DNA from: Aricia agestis
Taxonomy: Eukaryota; Arthropoda; Insecta; Lepidoptera; Lycaenidae
Reading direction: 5' to 3'
DNA: 64,000 nt
Assembly: GCF_905147365.1 (NCBI RefSeq)
Contig: NC_056415.1
Location: 12,604,001 to 12,668,000 of the forward strand
Part shown: one piece after another, positions 12,499 to 25,898 of the stretch
Position numbering within the stretch: the stretch's first letter is position 1
Layout: each line of letters opens with the position of its first letter
Translations under genes and position numbers: made by a program
Notes under the pieces: generated by a model
The model's database searches: none
What the model saw: only the letters and a program-made list of their open reading frames with translations
Told to the model about the DNA's origin: nothing

Positions 12499-15400
12499 TT
12501 GTACCTCAAATTTTTTTGTGTAAATATAAAGTGAATAGTATCTTCTTTTATAATCTTTCGGTTTTGGCGAGGTACAAACGATAGAAGTTGCAAAATTTAA
12601 CTCTTAGTTTTATAGTAAGATATTGGAAAATTCGTCAAGACCGATCGAATCTCTGACGTTGTTACTATATGAAAAATCGTTTGTACCTCAAATTTTTTTG
12701 TGTAAATATAAAGTGAATATAATATTCTTTTATAATCTTTCGGTTTTTGCGAGGTACAAACGATAGAAGTTGCAAAATTTAACTGTTAGTTTTATAGTAA
12801 GATATTGGAAAATTCGTCAAGACCGATCGAATCTCTGACGTTGTTACTATATGAAAAATCGTTTGTACCTCAAATTTTTTTGTGTAAATATAAAGTGAAT
12901 ATAATATTCTTTTATAATCTTTCGGTTTTTGCGAGGTACAAACGATAGAAGTTGCAAAATTTAACTCTTAGTTTTATAGTAAGATATTGGAAAATTCGTC
13001 AAGACCGATCGAATCTCTGACGTTGTTACTATATGAAAAATCGTTTGTACCTCAAATTTTTTTGTGTAAATATAAAGTGAATATAATATTCTTTTATAAT
13101 CTTTCGGTTTTTGCGAGGTACAAACGATAGAAGTTGCAAAATTTAACTCTTAGTTTTATAGTAAGATATTGGAAAATTCGTCAAGACCGATCGAATCTCT
13201 GACGTTGTTACTATATGAAAAATCGTTTGTACCTCAAATTTTTTTGTGTAAATATAAAGTGAATATAATATTCTTTTATAATCTTTCGGTTTTTGCGAGG
13301 TACAAACGATAGAAGTTGCAAAATTTAACTCTTAGTTTTATAGTAAGATATTGGAAAATTCGTCAAGACCGATCGAATCTCTGACGTTGTTACTATATGA
13401 AAAATCGTTTGTACCTCAAATTTTTTTGTGTAAATATAAAGTGAATATAATATTCTTTTATAATCTTTCGGTTTTTGCGAGGTACAAACGATAGAAGTTG
13501 CAAAATTTAACTGTTAGTTTTATAGTAAGATATTGGAAAATTCGTCAAGACCGATCGAATCTCTGACGTTGTTACTATATGAAAAATCGTTTGTACCTCT
13601 AATTTTTTTGTGTAAATATGAAGTGAATAGTATCTTCTTTTATAATCTTTCAGTTTTGGCGAGGTACAAACGATAAAAGTTGCAAAATATGACTCCGAGT
13701 TTTAGAGTAAGATATTCGAAATGTCGTCAAGACCAATAGAATCTCTGACGTTGTTACTATATGAAAAATCGTTTTTACCTATAATTTTTTTTTGTTAATA
13801 TGAAGTAAATAGAATCTTCTTTTATAATCTTTCGGTTTTCGCGAGGTACAAACGATAGAAGTTGCAAAATATGACTCCGAGTTTTATAGTAAGATATTCG
13901 AAAATTCGTCAAGACCGATCGCATCTCTGACGTTGTTACTATATGAAAAATCGTTTGTACCTCAAATTTTTTTGTGTAAATATGAAGTGAATAGTATCTT
14001 CTTTTATAATCTTTCGGTTTTGGCGAGGTACAAACGATAAAAGTTGCAAAATTTGACTCCGAGTTTTATAGTAAGGTATTCGAAATGTCGTCAAGACCGA
14101 TAGAATCTCTGACGTTGTTACTATATGAAAAATCGTTTTTACCTATAATTTTTTTTTGTTAGTATGAAGTAAATAGAATCTTCTTTTATAATATTTCAGT
14201 TTTCGCGAGGTACAAACGGTAAAAGTTGCAAAATTTGACTCCGAGTTTTATAGTAAGATATTCGAAAATTCGTCACGACCGATCGAATCTCTGACGTTGT
14301 TACTATATGAAAAATCGTTTGTACCTCAAATTTTTTTGTATAAATATGAAGTGAATAGTATCTTCTTTTATAATCTTTCGGCTTTGGCGAGGTACAAACG
14401 ATAAAAGTTGCAAAATTTGACGCCGAGTTTTATAGTAAGATATTCGAAAATTCGTCAAGACCGATCGAATCTCTGACGTTGTTACTATATGAAAAATCGT
14501 TTGTACCTCAAATTTTTTTGTATAAATATGAAGTGAATAGTATCTTCTTTTATAATCTTTCGGCTTTGGCGAGGTACAAACGATAAAAGTTGCAAAATTT
14601 GACGCCGAGTTTTATAGTAAGATATTCGAAAATTCGTCAAGACCGATCGAATCTCTGACGTTGTTACTATATGAAAAATCGTTTGTACCTCAAATTTTTT
14701 TGTGTATATATGAAGTGAATAATATCTCCTTTTGTAATCTTTCGGTTTTGGCGAGGTACAAACGATAAAAGTTGCAAAATTTGACTCCGAGTTTTATAGT
14801 AAGATATTCGAAAATTCGTCACGACCGATCGAATCTGTGACGTTGTTACTATATGAAAAATCGTTTGTACCTCAAATTTTTTTGTGTAAATATGAAGTGA
14901 ATAGTATCTTCTTTTATAATCTTTCGGCTTTGGCGAGGTACAAACGATAAAAGTTGCAAAATATGACTCCGAGTTTTAGAGTAAGATATTCGAAATGTCG
15001 TCAAGACCAATAGAATCTCTGACGTTGTTACTATATGAAAAATCGTTTTTACCTATAATTTTTTTTTGTTAATATGAAGTAAATAGAATCTTCTTTTATA
15101 ATCTTTCGGTTTTCGTGAGGTACAAACGATAGAAGTTGCAAAATATGACTCCGAGTTTTATAGTAAGATATTCGAAAATTCGTCAAGACCGATCGCATCT
15201 CTGACGTTGTTACTATATGAAAAATCGTTTGTACCTCAAATTTTTTTGTGTAAATATGAAGTGAATAGTATCTTCTTTTATAATCTTTCGGTTTTGGCGA
15301 GGTACAAACGATAAAAGTTGCAAAATTTGACTCCGAGTTTTATAGTAAGGTATTCGAAATGTCGTCAAGACCGATAGAATCTCTGACGTTGTTACTATAT

Positions 15401-18400
15401 GAAAAATCGTTTTTACCTATAATTTTTTTTTGTTAGTATGAAGTAAATAGAATCTTCTTTTATAATATTTCAGTTTTCGCGAGGTACAAACGATAAAAGT
15501 TGCAAAATTTGACTCCGAGTTTTATAGTAAGATATTCGAAAATTCGTCACGACCGATCGAATCTCTGACGTTGTTACTATATGAAAAATCGTTTGTACCT
15601 CAAATTTTTTTGTGTAAATATAAAGTGAATATAATATTCTTTTATAATCTTTCGGTTTTTGCGAGGTACAAACGATAGAAGTTGCAAAATTTAACTCTTA
15701 GTTTTATAGTAAGATATTGGAAAATTCGTCAAGACCGATCGAATCTCTGACGTTGTTACTATATGAAAAATCGTTTGTACCTCAAATTTTTTTGTGTAAA
15801 TATAAAGTGAATATAATATTCTTTTATAATCTTTCGGTTTTTGCGAGGTACAAACGATAGAAGTTGCAAAATTTAACTCTTAGTTTTATAGTAAGATATT
15901 GGAAAATTCGTCAAGACCGATCGAATCTCTGACGTTGTTACTATATGAAAAATCGTTTGTACCTCAAATTTTTTTGTGTAAATATAAAGTGAATATAATA
16001 TTCTTTTATAATCTTTCGGTTTTTGCGAGGTACAAACGATAGAAGTTGCAAAATTTAACTGTTAGTTTTATAGTAAGATATTGGAAAATTCGTCAAGACC
16101 GATCGAATCTCTGACGTTGTTACTATATGAAAAATCGTTTGTACCTCTAATTTTTTTGTGTAAATATGAAGTGAATAGTATCTTCTTTTATAATCTTTCA
16201 GTTTTGGCGAGGTACAAACGATAAAAGTTGCAAAATATGACTCCGAGTTTTAGAGTAAGATATTCGAAATGTCGTCAAGACCAATAGAATCTCTGACGTT
16301 GTTACTATATGAAAAATCGTTTTTACCTATAATTTTTTTTTGTTAATATGAAGTAAATAGAATCTTCTTTTATAATCTTTCGGTTTTCGCGAGGTACAAA
16401 CGATAGAAGTTGCAAAATATGACTCCGAGTTTTATAGTAAGATATTCGAAAATTCGTCAAGACCGATCGCATCTCTGACGTTGTTACTATATGAAAAATC
16501 GTTTGTACCTCAAATTTTTTTGTGTAAATATGAAGTGAATAGTATCTTCTTTTATAATCTTTCGGTTTTGGCGAGGTACAAACGATAAAAGTTGCAAAAT
16601 TTGACTCCGAGTTTTATAGTAAGGTATTCGAAATGTCGTCAAGACCGATAGAATCTCTGACGTTGTTACTATATGAAAAATCGTTTTTACCTATAATTTT
16701 TTTTTGTTAGTATGAAGTAAATAGAATCTTCTTTTATAATATTTCAGTTTTCGCGAGGTACAAACGGTAAAAGTTGCAAAATTTGACTCCGAGTTTTATA
16801 GTAAGATATTCGAAAATTCGTCACGACCGATCGAATCTCTGACGTTGTTACTATATGAAAAATCGTTTGTACCTCAAATTTTTTTGTATAAATATGAAGT
16901 GAATAGTATCTTCTTTTATAATCTTTCGGCTTTGGCGAGGTACAAACGATAAAAGTTGCAAAATTTGACGCCGAGTTTTATAGTAAGATATTCGAAAATT
17001 CGTCAAGACCGATCGAATCTCTGACGTTGTTACTATATGAAAAATCGTTTGTACCTCAAATTTTTTTGTATAAATATGAAGTGAATAGTATCTTCTTTTA
17101 TAATCTTTCGGCTTTGGCGAGGTACAAACGATAAAAGTTGCAAAATTTGACGCCGAGTTTTATAGTAAGATATTCGAAAATTCGTCAAGACCGATCGAAT
17201 CTCTGACGTTGTTACTATATGAAAAATCGTTTGTACCTCAAATTTTTTTGTGTATATATGAAGTGAATAATATCTCCTTTTGTAATCTTTCGGTTTTGGC
17301 GAGGTACAAACGATAAAAGTTGCAAAATTTGACTCCGAGTTTTATAGTAAGATATTCGAAAATTCTTCAAGACCGATCGAATCTCTGACGTTGTTACTAT
17401 ATGAAAAATCGTTTGTACCTCTAATTTTTTTGTGTAAATATGAAGTGAATAGTATCTTCTTTTATAATCTTTCGGTTTTGGCGAGGTACAAACGATAAAA
17501 GTTGCAAAATATGACTCCGAGTTTTATAGTAAGATATTCGAAAATTCGTCACGACCGATCGAATCTCTGACGTTGTTACTATATGTAAAATCGTTTGCAC
17601 CTCAAAAATTTTTATATAAGTATGAAGTGAATAATATCTTCTTTTATAACCTTTCGGTTTTGGCGAGGTACAAACGATAAAAGTTGCAAAATTTGACTCC
17701 GAGTTTTATAGTAAGATATTCGAAAATTCGTCACGACCGATCGAATCTGTGACGTTGTTACTATATGAAAAATCGTTTGTACCTCAAATTTTTTTGTGTA
17801 AATATGAAGTGAATAGTATCTTCTTTTATAATCTTTCGGCTTTGGCGAGGTACAAACGATAAAAGTTGCAAAATATGACTCCGAGTTTTAGAGTAAGATA
17901 TTCGAAATGTCGTCAAGACCAATAGAATCTCTGACGTTGTTACTATATGAAAAATCGTTTTTACCTATAATTTTTTTTTGTTAATATGAAGTAAATAGAA
18001 TCTTCTTTTATAATCTTTCGGTTTTCGTGAGGTACAAACGATAGAAGTTGCAAAATATGATTCCGAGTTTTATAGTAAGATATTCGAAAATTCGTCAAGA
18101 CCGATCGCATCTCTGACGTTGTTACTATATGAAAAATCGTTTGTACCTCAAATTTTTTTGTGTAAATATGAAGTGAATAGTATCTTCTTTTATAATCTTT
18201 CGGTTTTGGCGAGGTACAAACGATAAAAGTTGCAAAATTTGACTCCGAGTTTTATAGTAAGGTATTCGAAATGTCGTCAAGACCGATAGAATCTCTGACG
18301 TTGTTACTATATGAAAAATCGTTTTTACCTATAATTTTTTTTTGTTAGTATGAAGTAAATAGAATCTTCTTTTATAATATTTCAGTTTTCGCGAGGTACA

Positions 18401-21400
18401 AACGATAAAAGTTGCAAAATTTGACTCCGAGTTTTATAGTAAGATATTCGAAAATTCGTCACGACCGATCGAATCTCTGACGTTGTTACTATATGAAAAA
18501 TCGTTTGTACCTCAAATTTTTTTGTGTAAATATGAAGTGAATAGTATCTTCTTTTATAATCTTTCGGCTTTGGCGAGGTACAAACGATAAAAGTTGCAAA
18601 ATTTGACGCCGAGTTTTATAGTAAGATATTCGAAAATTCGTCAAGACCGATCGAATCTCTGACGTTGTTACTATATGAAAAATCGTTTGTACCTCAAATT
18701 TTTTTGTGTATATATGAAGTGAATAATATCTCCTTTTGTAATCTTTCGGTTTTGGCGAGGTACAAACGATAAAAGTTGCAAAATATGACTCCGAGTTTTA
18801 TAGTAAGATATTCGAAAATTCTTCAAGACCGATCGAATCTCTGACGTTGTTACTATATGAAAAATCGTTTGTACCTCAAATTTTTTTGTTTAAATATGAA
18901 GTGAATAGTATCTTCTTTTATAATATTTCGGTTTTGGTGAGGTACAAACGATAAAAGTTGCAAAATTTGACTCCGAGTTTTATAGTAAGATATTCGAAAA
19001 TTCGTCACGACCGATCGAATCTCTGACGTTGTTACTATATGAAAAATCGTTTGTACCTCAAATTTTTTTGTGTAAATATGAAGTGAATAATATCTCCTTT
19101 TGTAATCTTTCGGTTTTGGCGAGGTACAAACGATAAAAGTTGCAAAATATGACTCCGAGTTTTATAGTAAGATATTCGAAAATTCTTCAAGACCGATCGA
19201 ATCTCTGACGTTGTTACTATATGAAAAATCGTTTGTACCTCAAATTTTTTTGTTTAAATATGAAGTGAATAGTATCTTCTTTTATAATCTTTCGGTTTTG
19301 GCGAGGTACAAACGATAAAATTTGCAAAATTTGACTCCGAGTTTTATAGTAAGATATTCGAAAATTCGTCAAGACCGATCGAATCTCTGACGTTGTTACT
19401 ATATGAAAAATCGTTTGTACCTCAAATTTTTTTGTGTAAATATAAAGTGAATATAATATTCTTTTATAATCTTTCGGTTTTTGCGAGGTACAAACGATAG
19501 AAGTTGCAAAATTTAACTCTTAGTTTTATAGTAAGATATTGGAAAATTCGTCAAGACCGATCGAATCTCTGACGTTGTTACTATATGAAAAATCGTTTGT
19601 ACCTCAAATTTTTTTGTGTAAATATAAAGTGAATATAATATTCTTTTATAATCTTTCGGTTTTTGCGAGGTACAAACGATAGAAGTTGCAAAATTTAACT
19701 GTTAGTTTTATAGTAAGATATTGGAAAATTCGTCAAGACCGATCGAATCTCTGACGTTGTTACTATATGAAAAATCGTTTGTACCTCTAATTTTTTTGTG
19801 TAAATATGAAGTGAATAGTATCTTCTTTTATAATCTTTCAGTTTTGGCGAGGTACAAACGATAAAAGTTGCAAAATATGACTCCGAGTTTTAGAGTAAGA
19901 TATTCGAAATGTCGTCAAGACCAATAGAATCTCTGACGTTGTTACTATATGAAAAATCGTTTTTACCTATAATTTTTTTTTTGTTAATATGAAGTAAATA
20001 GAATCTTCTTTTATAATCTTTCGGTTTTCGCGAGGTACAAACGATAGAAGTTGCAAAATATGACTCCGAGTTTTATAGTAAGATATTCGAAAATTCGTCA
20101 AGACCGATCGCATCTCTGACGTTGTTACTATATGAAAAATCGTTTGTACCTCAAATTTTTTTGTGTAAATATGAAGTGAATAGTATCTTCTTTTATAATC
20201 TTTCGGTTTTGGCGAGGTACAAACGATAAAAGTTGCAAAATTTGACTCCGAGTTTTATAGTAAGGTATTCGAAATGTCGTCAAGACCGATAGAATCTCTG
20301 ACGTTGTTACTATATGAAAAATCGTTTTTACCTATAATTTTTTTTTGTTAGTATGAAGTAAATAGAATCTTCTTTTATAATATTTCAGTTTTCGCGAGGT
20401 ACAAACGGTAAAAGTTGCAAAATTTGACTCCGAGTTTTATAGTAAGATATTCGAAAATTCGTCACGACCGATCGAATCTCTGACGTTGTTACTATATGAA
20501 AAATCGTTTGTACCTCAAATTTTTTTGTATAAATATGAAGTGAATAGTATCTTCTTTTATAATCTTTCGGCTTTGGCGAGGTACAAACGATAAAAGTTGC
20601 AAAATTTGACGCCGAGTTTTATAGTAAGATATTCGAAAATTCGTCAAGACCGATCGAATCTCTGACGTTGTTACTATATGAAAAATCGTTTGTACCTCAA
20701 ATTTTTTTGTGTATATATGAAGTGAATAATATCTCCTTTTGTAATCTTTCGGTTTTGGCGAGGTACAAACGATAAAAGTTGCAAAATTTGACTCCGAGTT
20801 TTATAGTAAGATATTCGAAAATTCTTCAAGACCGATCGAATCTCTGACGTTGTTACTATATGAAAAATCGTTTGTACCTCTAATTTTTTTGTGTAAATAT
20901 GAAGTGAATAGTATCTTCTTTTATAATCTTTCGGTTTTGGCGAGGTACAAACGATAAAAGTTGCAAAATATGACTCCGAGTTTTATAGTAAGATATTCGA
21001 AAATTCGTCACGACCGATCGAATCTCTGACGTTGTTACTATATGTAAAATCGTTTGCACCTCAAAAATTTTTATATAAGTATGAAGTGAATAATATCTTC
21101 TTTTATAACCTTTCGGTTTTGGCGAGGTACAAACGATAAAAGTTGCAAAATTTGACTCCGAGTTTTATAGTAAGATATTCGAAAATTCGTCACGACCGAT
21201 CGAATCTGTGACGTTGTTACTATATGAAAAATCGTTTGTACCTCAAATTTTTTTGTGTAAATATGAAGTGAATAGTATCTTCTTTTATAATCTTTCGGCT
21301 TTGGCGAGGTACAAACGATAAAAGTTGCAAAATATGACTCCGAGTTTTAGAGTAAGATATTCGAAATGTCGTCAAGACCAATAGAATCTCTGACGTTGTT

Positions 21401-23735
21401 ACTATATGAAAAATCGTTTTTACCTATAATTTTTTTTTGTTAATATGAAGTAAATAGAATCTTCTTTTATAATCTTTCGGTTTTCGTGAGGTACAAACGA
21501 TAGAAGTTGCAAAATATGACTCCGAGTTTTATAGTAAGATATTCGAAAATTCGTCAAGACCGATCGCATCTCTGACGTTGTTACTATATGAAAAATCGTT
21601 TGTACCTCAAATTTTTTTGTGTAAATATGAAGTGAATAGTATCTTCTTTTATAATCTTTCGGTTTTGGCGAGGTACAAACGATAAAAGTTGCAAAATTTG
21701 ACTCCGAGTTTTATAGTAAGGTATTCGAAATGTCGTCAAGACCGATAGAATCTCTGACGTTGTTACTATATGAAAAATCGTTTTTACCTATAATTTTTTT
21801 TTGTTAGTATGAAGTAAATAGAATCTTCTTTTATAATATTTCAGTTTTCGCGAGGTACAAACGATAAAAGTTGCAAAATTTGACTCCGAGTTTTATAGTA
21901 AGATATTCGAAAATTCGTCACGACCGATCGAATCTCTGACGTTGTTACTATATGAAAAATCGTTTGTACCTCAAATTTTTTTGTGTAAATATGAAGTGAA
22001 TAGTATCTTCTTTTATAATCTTTCGGCTTTGGCGAGGTACAAACGATAAAAGTTGCAAAATTTGACGCCGAGTTTTATAGTAAGATATTCGAAAATTCGT
22101 CAAGACCGATCGAATCTCTGACGTTGTTACTATATGAAAAATCGTTTGTACCTCAAATTTTTTTGTGTATATATGAAGTGAATAATATCTCCTTTTGTAA
22201 TCTTTCGGTTTTGGCGAGGTACAGACGATAAAAGTTGCAAAATTTGACTCCGAGTTTTATAGTAAGATATTCGAAAATTCTTCAAGACCGATCGAATCTC
22301 TGACGTTGTTACTATATGAAAAATCGTTTGTACCTCTAATTTTTTTGTGTAAATATGAAGTGAATAGTATCTTCTTTTATAATCTTTCGGTTTTGGCGAG
22401 GTACAAACGATAAAAGTTGCAAAATATGACTCCGAGTTTTATAGTAAGATATTCGAAAATTCGTCACGACCGATCGAATCTCTGACGTTGTTACTATATG
22501 TAAAATCGTTTGCACCTCAAAAATTTTTATATAAGTATGAAGTGAATAATATCTTCTTTTATAACCTTTCGGTTTTGGCGAGGTACAAACGATAAAAGTT
22601 GCAAAATTTGACTCCGAGTTTTATAGTAAGATATTCGAAAATTCGTCACGACCGATCGAATCTGTGACGTTGTTACTATATGAAAAATCGTTTGTACCTC
22701 AAATTTTTTTGTGTAAATATGAAGTGAATAGTATCTTCTTTTATAATCTTTCGGCTTTGGCGAGGTACAAACGATAAAAGTTGCAAAATTTGACTCCGAG
22801 TTTTATAGTAAGATATTCGAAAATTCTTCAAGACCGATCGAATCTCTGACGTTGTTACTATATGAAAAATCGTTTGTACCTCAAATTTTTTTGTTTAAAT
22901 ATGAAGTGAATAGTATCTTCTTTTATAATCTTTCGGTTTTGGCGAGGTACAAACGATAAAAGTTGCAAAATATGACTCCGAGTTTTATAGTAATATATTC
23001 GAAAATTCTTCAAGACCGATCGAATCTCTGACGTTGTTACTATATGAAAAATCGTTTGTACCTCTAATTTTTTTGTGTAAATATGAAGTGAATAGTATCT
23101 TCTTTTATAATCTTTCGGTTTTGGCGAGGTACAAACGATAAAAGTTGCAAAATATGACTCCGAGATTTATAGTAAGATATTCGAAAATTCGTCAAGACCG
23201 ATCGAATCTCTGACGTTGTTACTATATGAAAAATCGTTTGTACCTCAAATTTTTTAGTGTAAATATGAATTGAATAGTATCTTCTTTTATAATCTTTCGG
23301 TTTTGGCGAGGTACAAACGATAAAATTTGCAAAATTTGACTCCGAGTTTTATAGTAAGATATTCGAAAATTCGTCAAGACCGATCGAATCTCTGACGTTG
23401 TTACTATATGAAAAATCGTTTGTACCTCAAATTTTTTTGTGTAAATATGAAGTGAATAGTATCTTCTTTAATAATTTTTCTGTTTTGGCGAGTTACAAAC
23501 GACAAAAGTTGCAAAATTTGACTCAGAGTTTTATAGTAAGATATTCGAAAATTCGTCAAGACCGATCGAATTTCTGTCGTTGTTGTCTCAAAAAATTTTG
23601 TGTGAATTTAAAGTGAATAGTATCTTCTTTTATAATCTTTCTGTTTTGGCGAGGTACAAACGACAAAAAAACTGCAAAATATAACTCCGACTTTTATAGT
23701 AAGATATTGGAAAATTCGTCAAGACCGAACGAATC
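12495..23735 (-). repeat. Right-arm tandem array, ~182-bp unit, about 61 copies with higher-order structure
   Basis: The units are the same as in the left arm but inverted. Three unit classes can be told apart: a main class; a class with TTAACTSTTAG and ATATAATATTC; and a class in which one motif reads TCGTTTTTACCTATAA. Blocks of the second class recur near 12.5-13.6, 15.6-16.1 and 19.4-19.8 kb. The identical unit following each block starts near 13,597, 16,145 and 19,784, i.e. about 14 and 20 unit lengths apart. This is higher-order repetition like that of satellite DNA. Confidence 0.8.
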
Positions 23736-24098
23736 TACCTCAAAAAATAACTTCTTTTACACATTTGAACTGCTTTATATACTTTCTTTCCTTCTACTCC
23801 GTACAAAGCCTTATTTTTAGGGAAAAAAATTTTTTTTGTTTTTTTTTCGTAAAATCAAAAAAAAATTAACTTTAAAAACGGGTACAATCCGGTACAAACG
23901 ATACTCTTCCAGATGGCATCATTAAAATTCCGGTATCTTTATGTCGGTTGCTAAGCAAATTTTACCACCCCCCCCATTTGTACCCTATTGAGGTACAAAC
24001 GATTTTAATTGCGGTACAATCGGGTACACTCCGGGTACAATCGAATGACATATATAAAAATCATTTACCTTGAACTCGGTTGCTAACTTCACATAGGT
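23736..24098 (-). repeat. Right non-tandem terminal region of the foldback
   Basis: Reverse complement of 8463-8826 with few mismatches, ending in AACTTCACATAGGT. The terminal motif cluster is preserved as GGTACA. Confidence 0.8.
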
Positions 24099-24107
24099 AG
24101 GTCATTG
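24099..24107. repeat. Right 9-bp target-site duplication of the foldback
   Basis: AGGTCATTG, identical to 8454-8462. Confidence 0.85.
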
Positions 24108-24210
24108 CACTTCAAATATGTGCATTCCTTTCCCTTTTAATAGTTAAGACTCAAAATTAATTTCAATTTGAAGAGATTTGCCATTATAGCAATAAAACTC
24201 ATTAAAAATA

Positions 24211-24444
24211 TCATAAAACATTGTCGAATTCAGAATCTTTGCGCAACGCAAGTTTTAATTCAAGTACACGTCTTCTTATCAAATTAGGACGCATTCTCCA
24301 AGATTTAACATGACGAAACGAAGCATCTATTAATATTAGGCTGTCATATGCAATCATTAAAATGCTTTTGCATGGATGAATGTCGCTGACATGTCGCAAA
24401 GCGTATCTTCCAGTTTCAAAATATGATCGAGTGCCAAGTTGATA
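24211..24444 (-). CDS. Unrecognised open frame beside the foldback
   Basis: A minus-strand frame of about 77 codons stays open from 24444 and ends at a stop at 24211. It contains stretches such as YFETGRYALRHVSDIHPCKS and a basic C-terminal part (RRRVLELKLALRKDSEFD). The composition is more protein-like than most chance frames in this A+T-rich region. There is no recognisable family, and neither a convincing acceptor nor an early ATG. It could be the last exon of a gene or a transposon relic. Confidence 0.2.
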   Translation of the reverse strand, partial: YQLGTRSYFETGRYALRHVSDIHPCKSILMIAYDSLILIDASFRHVKSWRMRPNLIRRRVLELKLALRKDSEFDNVL

Positions 24445-25126
24445 TTATGTACATATATTGAAAAAGCATTGCCCAACGTTTAGTAGTGATACTAAACAAA
24501 CACCGACATTAAAACGGTCGTCAGTATAAATAGACACCATGCATTAACAAAATATGTTATTAAAATGATATACGCCATGCAATTGATGGCTAATGGTGGG
24601 TTCAATTAATTTATAGTGAAAAAATCTCACAATAATATGACAAAGGTTTCGTAACCCGATACGAGCGTCGAGCAGGCATCACAGGACCGATGAAAGGTCG
24701 ACCTCGTGCGCGTGGGTTCGATCCGACAATGATATTAATCCACAGTAATCCCACAGGGTCCATGAACTACGACGGAATGCAAATAAATAGACACTCATGA
24801 GCAGGATGAAAGAGCACACCTGCCGATGATGCGGGAATAAACAATGACGTGCACGCGCCTCGAATAATGGAGCGGATCACGGCGCGATTAGATCGCCCTT
24901 CCAGAACCACCCATTGATCTCGAGAAAGCAGTTGTAAATCCGAGCACACCTTTGAACAACTTGTAATTTGTAAACGCATTTCTTTTCAAAGCTCCCAATT
25001 TCCAAGTAAACAAAATAAACAATGAAACACAAAAGGTGGTATAATCGGAAAAACAAGAAAACAATGGAGCTTGCTTATACGGTTAGTGTGGCCGCTACTT
25101 CGGAACGCATTTATGAATGGACGAGC
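24445..25126. other. No recognised gene
   Basis: Mixed A+T-rich and moderately G+C-rich sequence. A short tRNA-B-box-like string (GGGTTCGATCC near 24,714) hints at an old SINE but is not enough to call one. Confidence 0.35.
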
Positions 25127-25495
25127 TTAACCCTAGAAGCCCAAACATATTTTTCCAGCTATAAAGCCCAATCATACGTCACAACGACGTGTATATAGTG
25201 AAGTCACTCGATTTCACCTTTTTATTTTAGAATATGCAGATTTTTTAATTTTTTTATTTAAAGTATGTTATAATGAAATGAAAAAATGCAATTTTAAAAA
25301 TATATAATTTTTATGAATACTACAATAGACAAAAGAACAAAAAAAATAACAAAAATGAGATCCTCTCAGGTTTTTTTCTTATAATAATAAAATTTATATA
25401 TAAATCAACTTTTTAAATGTTTCTCCTAAAAATTAAATCATCTCTTATCAATAATAAATAAGAAAATGTATGTAATTCAGCCTCTAAATACATTA

Positions 25496-25870
25496 TTAAC
25501 AAATGTTAATATTATGTTCTCCGCAAACCGCCTTTTTGCATTTCAAGCACTGCGATTTGGTCATCCGCCTTTTTTATAGGAAAAAAACCCACGGTATCGT
25601 CGTTTTATTTGGTTCAGGCTCATCACATGATGTCCGTGGTGTTGTCTGTGGTGCAGGTTTTATTATATTCGTTAAATTTTGCCGCAAATTCTTCTACAAA
25701 GTAGGTGACTCCAAATATTTTTCCATCCACGGTTCCGTCAACTGTGTGCTCAATATCTTCATAAAGTCTGTACGACTAACTGGTTTTTCCCTTTGGTTTA
25801 CTTTGTTATGACAATATATAATATAGGAATTCACAAAAGCCATGTTTAAAATACCATAGAAGACCGCCAT
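25496..25870 (-). pseudogene. piggyBac transposase, C-terminal remnant
   Basis: Minus-strand reading gives MAVFYGILNMAFVNSYIIYC, the helix that follows the catalytic core in piggyBac transposases, then RTDFMKILSTQL. A stop follows near 25,694. In another frame the cysteine-rich tail SQCLKCKKAVCGEH reads out to a stop at 25496. The cysteines match the C-terminal zinc-binding motif of the family. At least one frame disruption separates the two parts. Confidence 0.7.
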
Positions 25871-25898
25871 TGGCTACTTATAAGTTTTCCTATAAGAA

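Larger units (their letters stand above)
8463..24098. mobile_element. Giant foldback (FB/MULE-like) DNA element, 15,636 bp
   Basis: The ends are inverted repeats starting ACCTATGTGAAGTTAGCAAC on the left, with the exact reverse complement on the right, flanked by the 9-bp duplication AGGTCATTG. Inside each end is a ~360-bp non-tandem terminal region, followed by a tandem array of a ~182-bp unit. The arrays point toward each other and meet near 12,490. Long inverted ends with internal tandem repeats and a 9-bp duplication are the known architecture of Drosophila Foldback elements, which belong to the Mutator-like superfamily; that assignment is inference. No transposase or other coding frame of note lies inside, so the copy is presumably non-autonomous. 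The two 72-residue frames at its flanks are mirror images of repeat sequence. The exact copy number depends on the assembly being right. Confidence 0.85.

Noticed and set aside
8463..24098. CRISPR-like array of regular repeats
   Set aside because: The units are 182 bp, vary along their whole length, have no unique spacers, occur in two orientations and lie in a eukaryotic genome.
24700..24730. tRNA-like B box
   Set aside because: GGGTTCGATCC fits, but there is no matching A box or cloverleaf around it.
25503..25811. 102-residue plus-strand frame
   Set aside because: Antisense to the C-terminal piggyBac transposase remnant.
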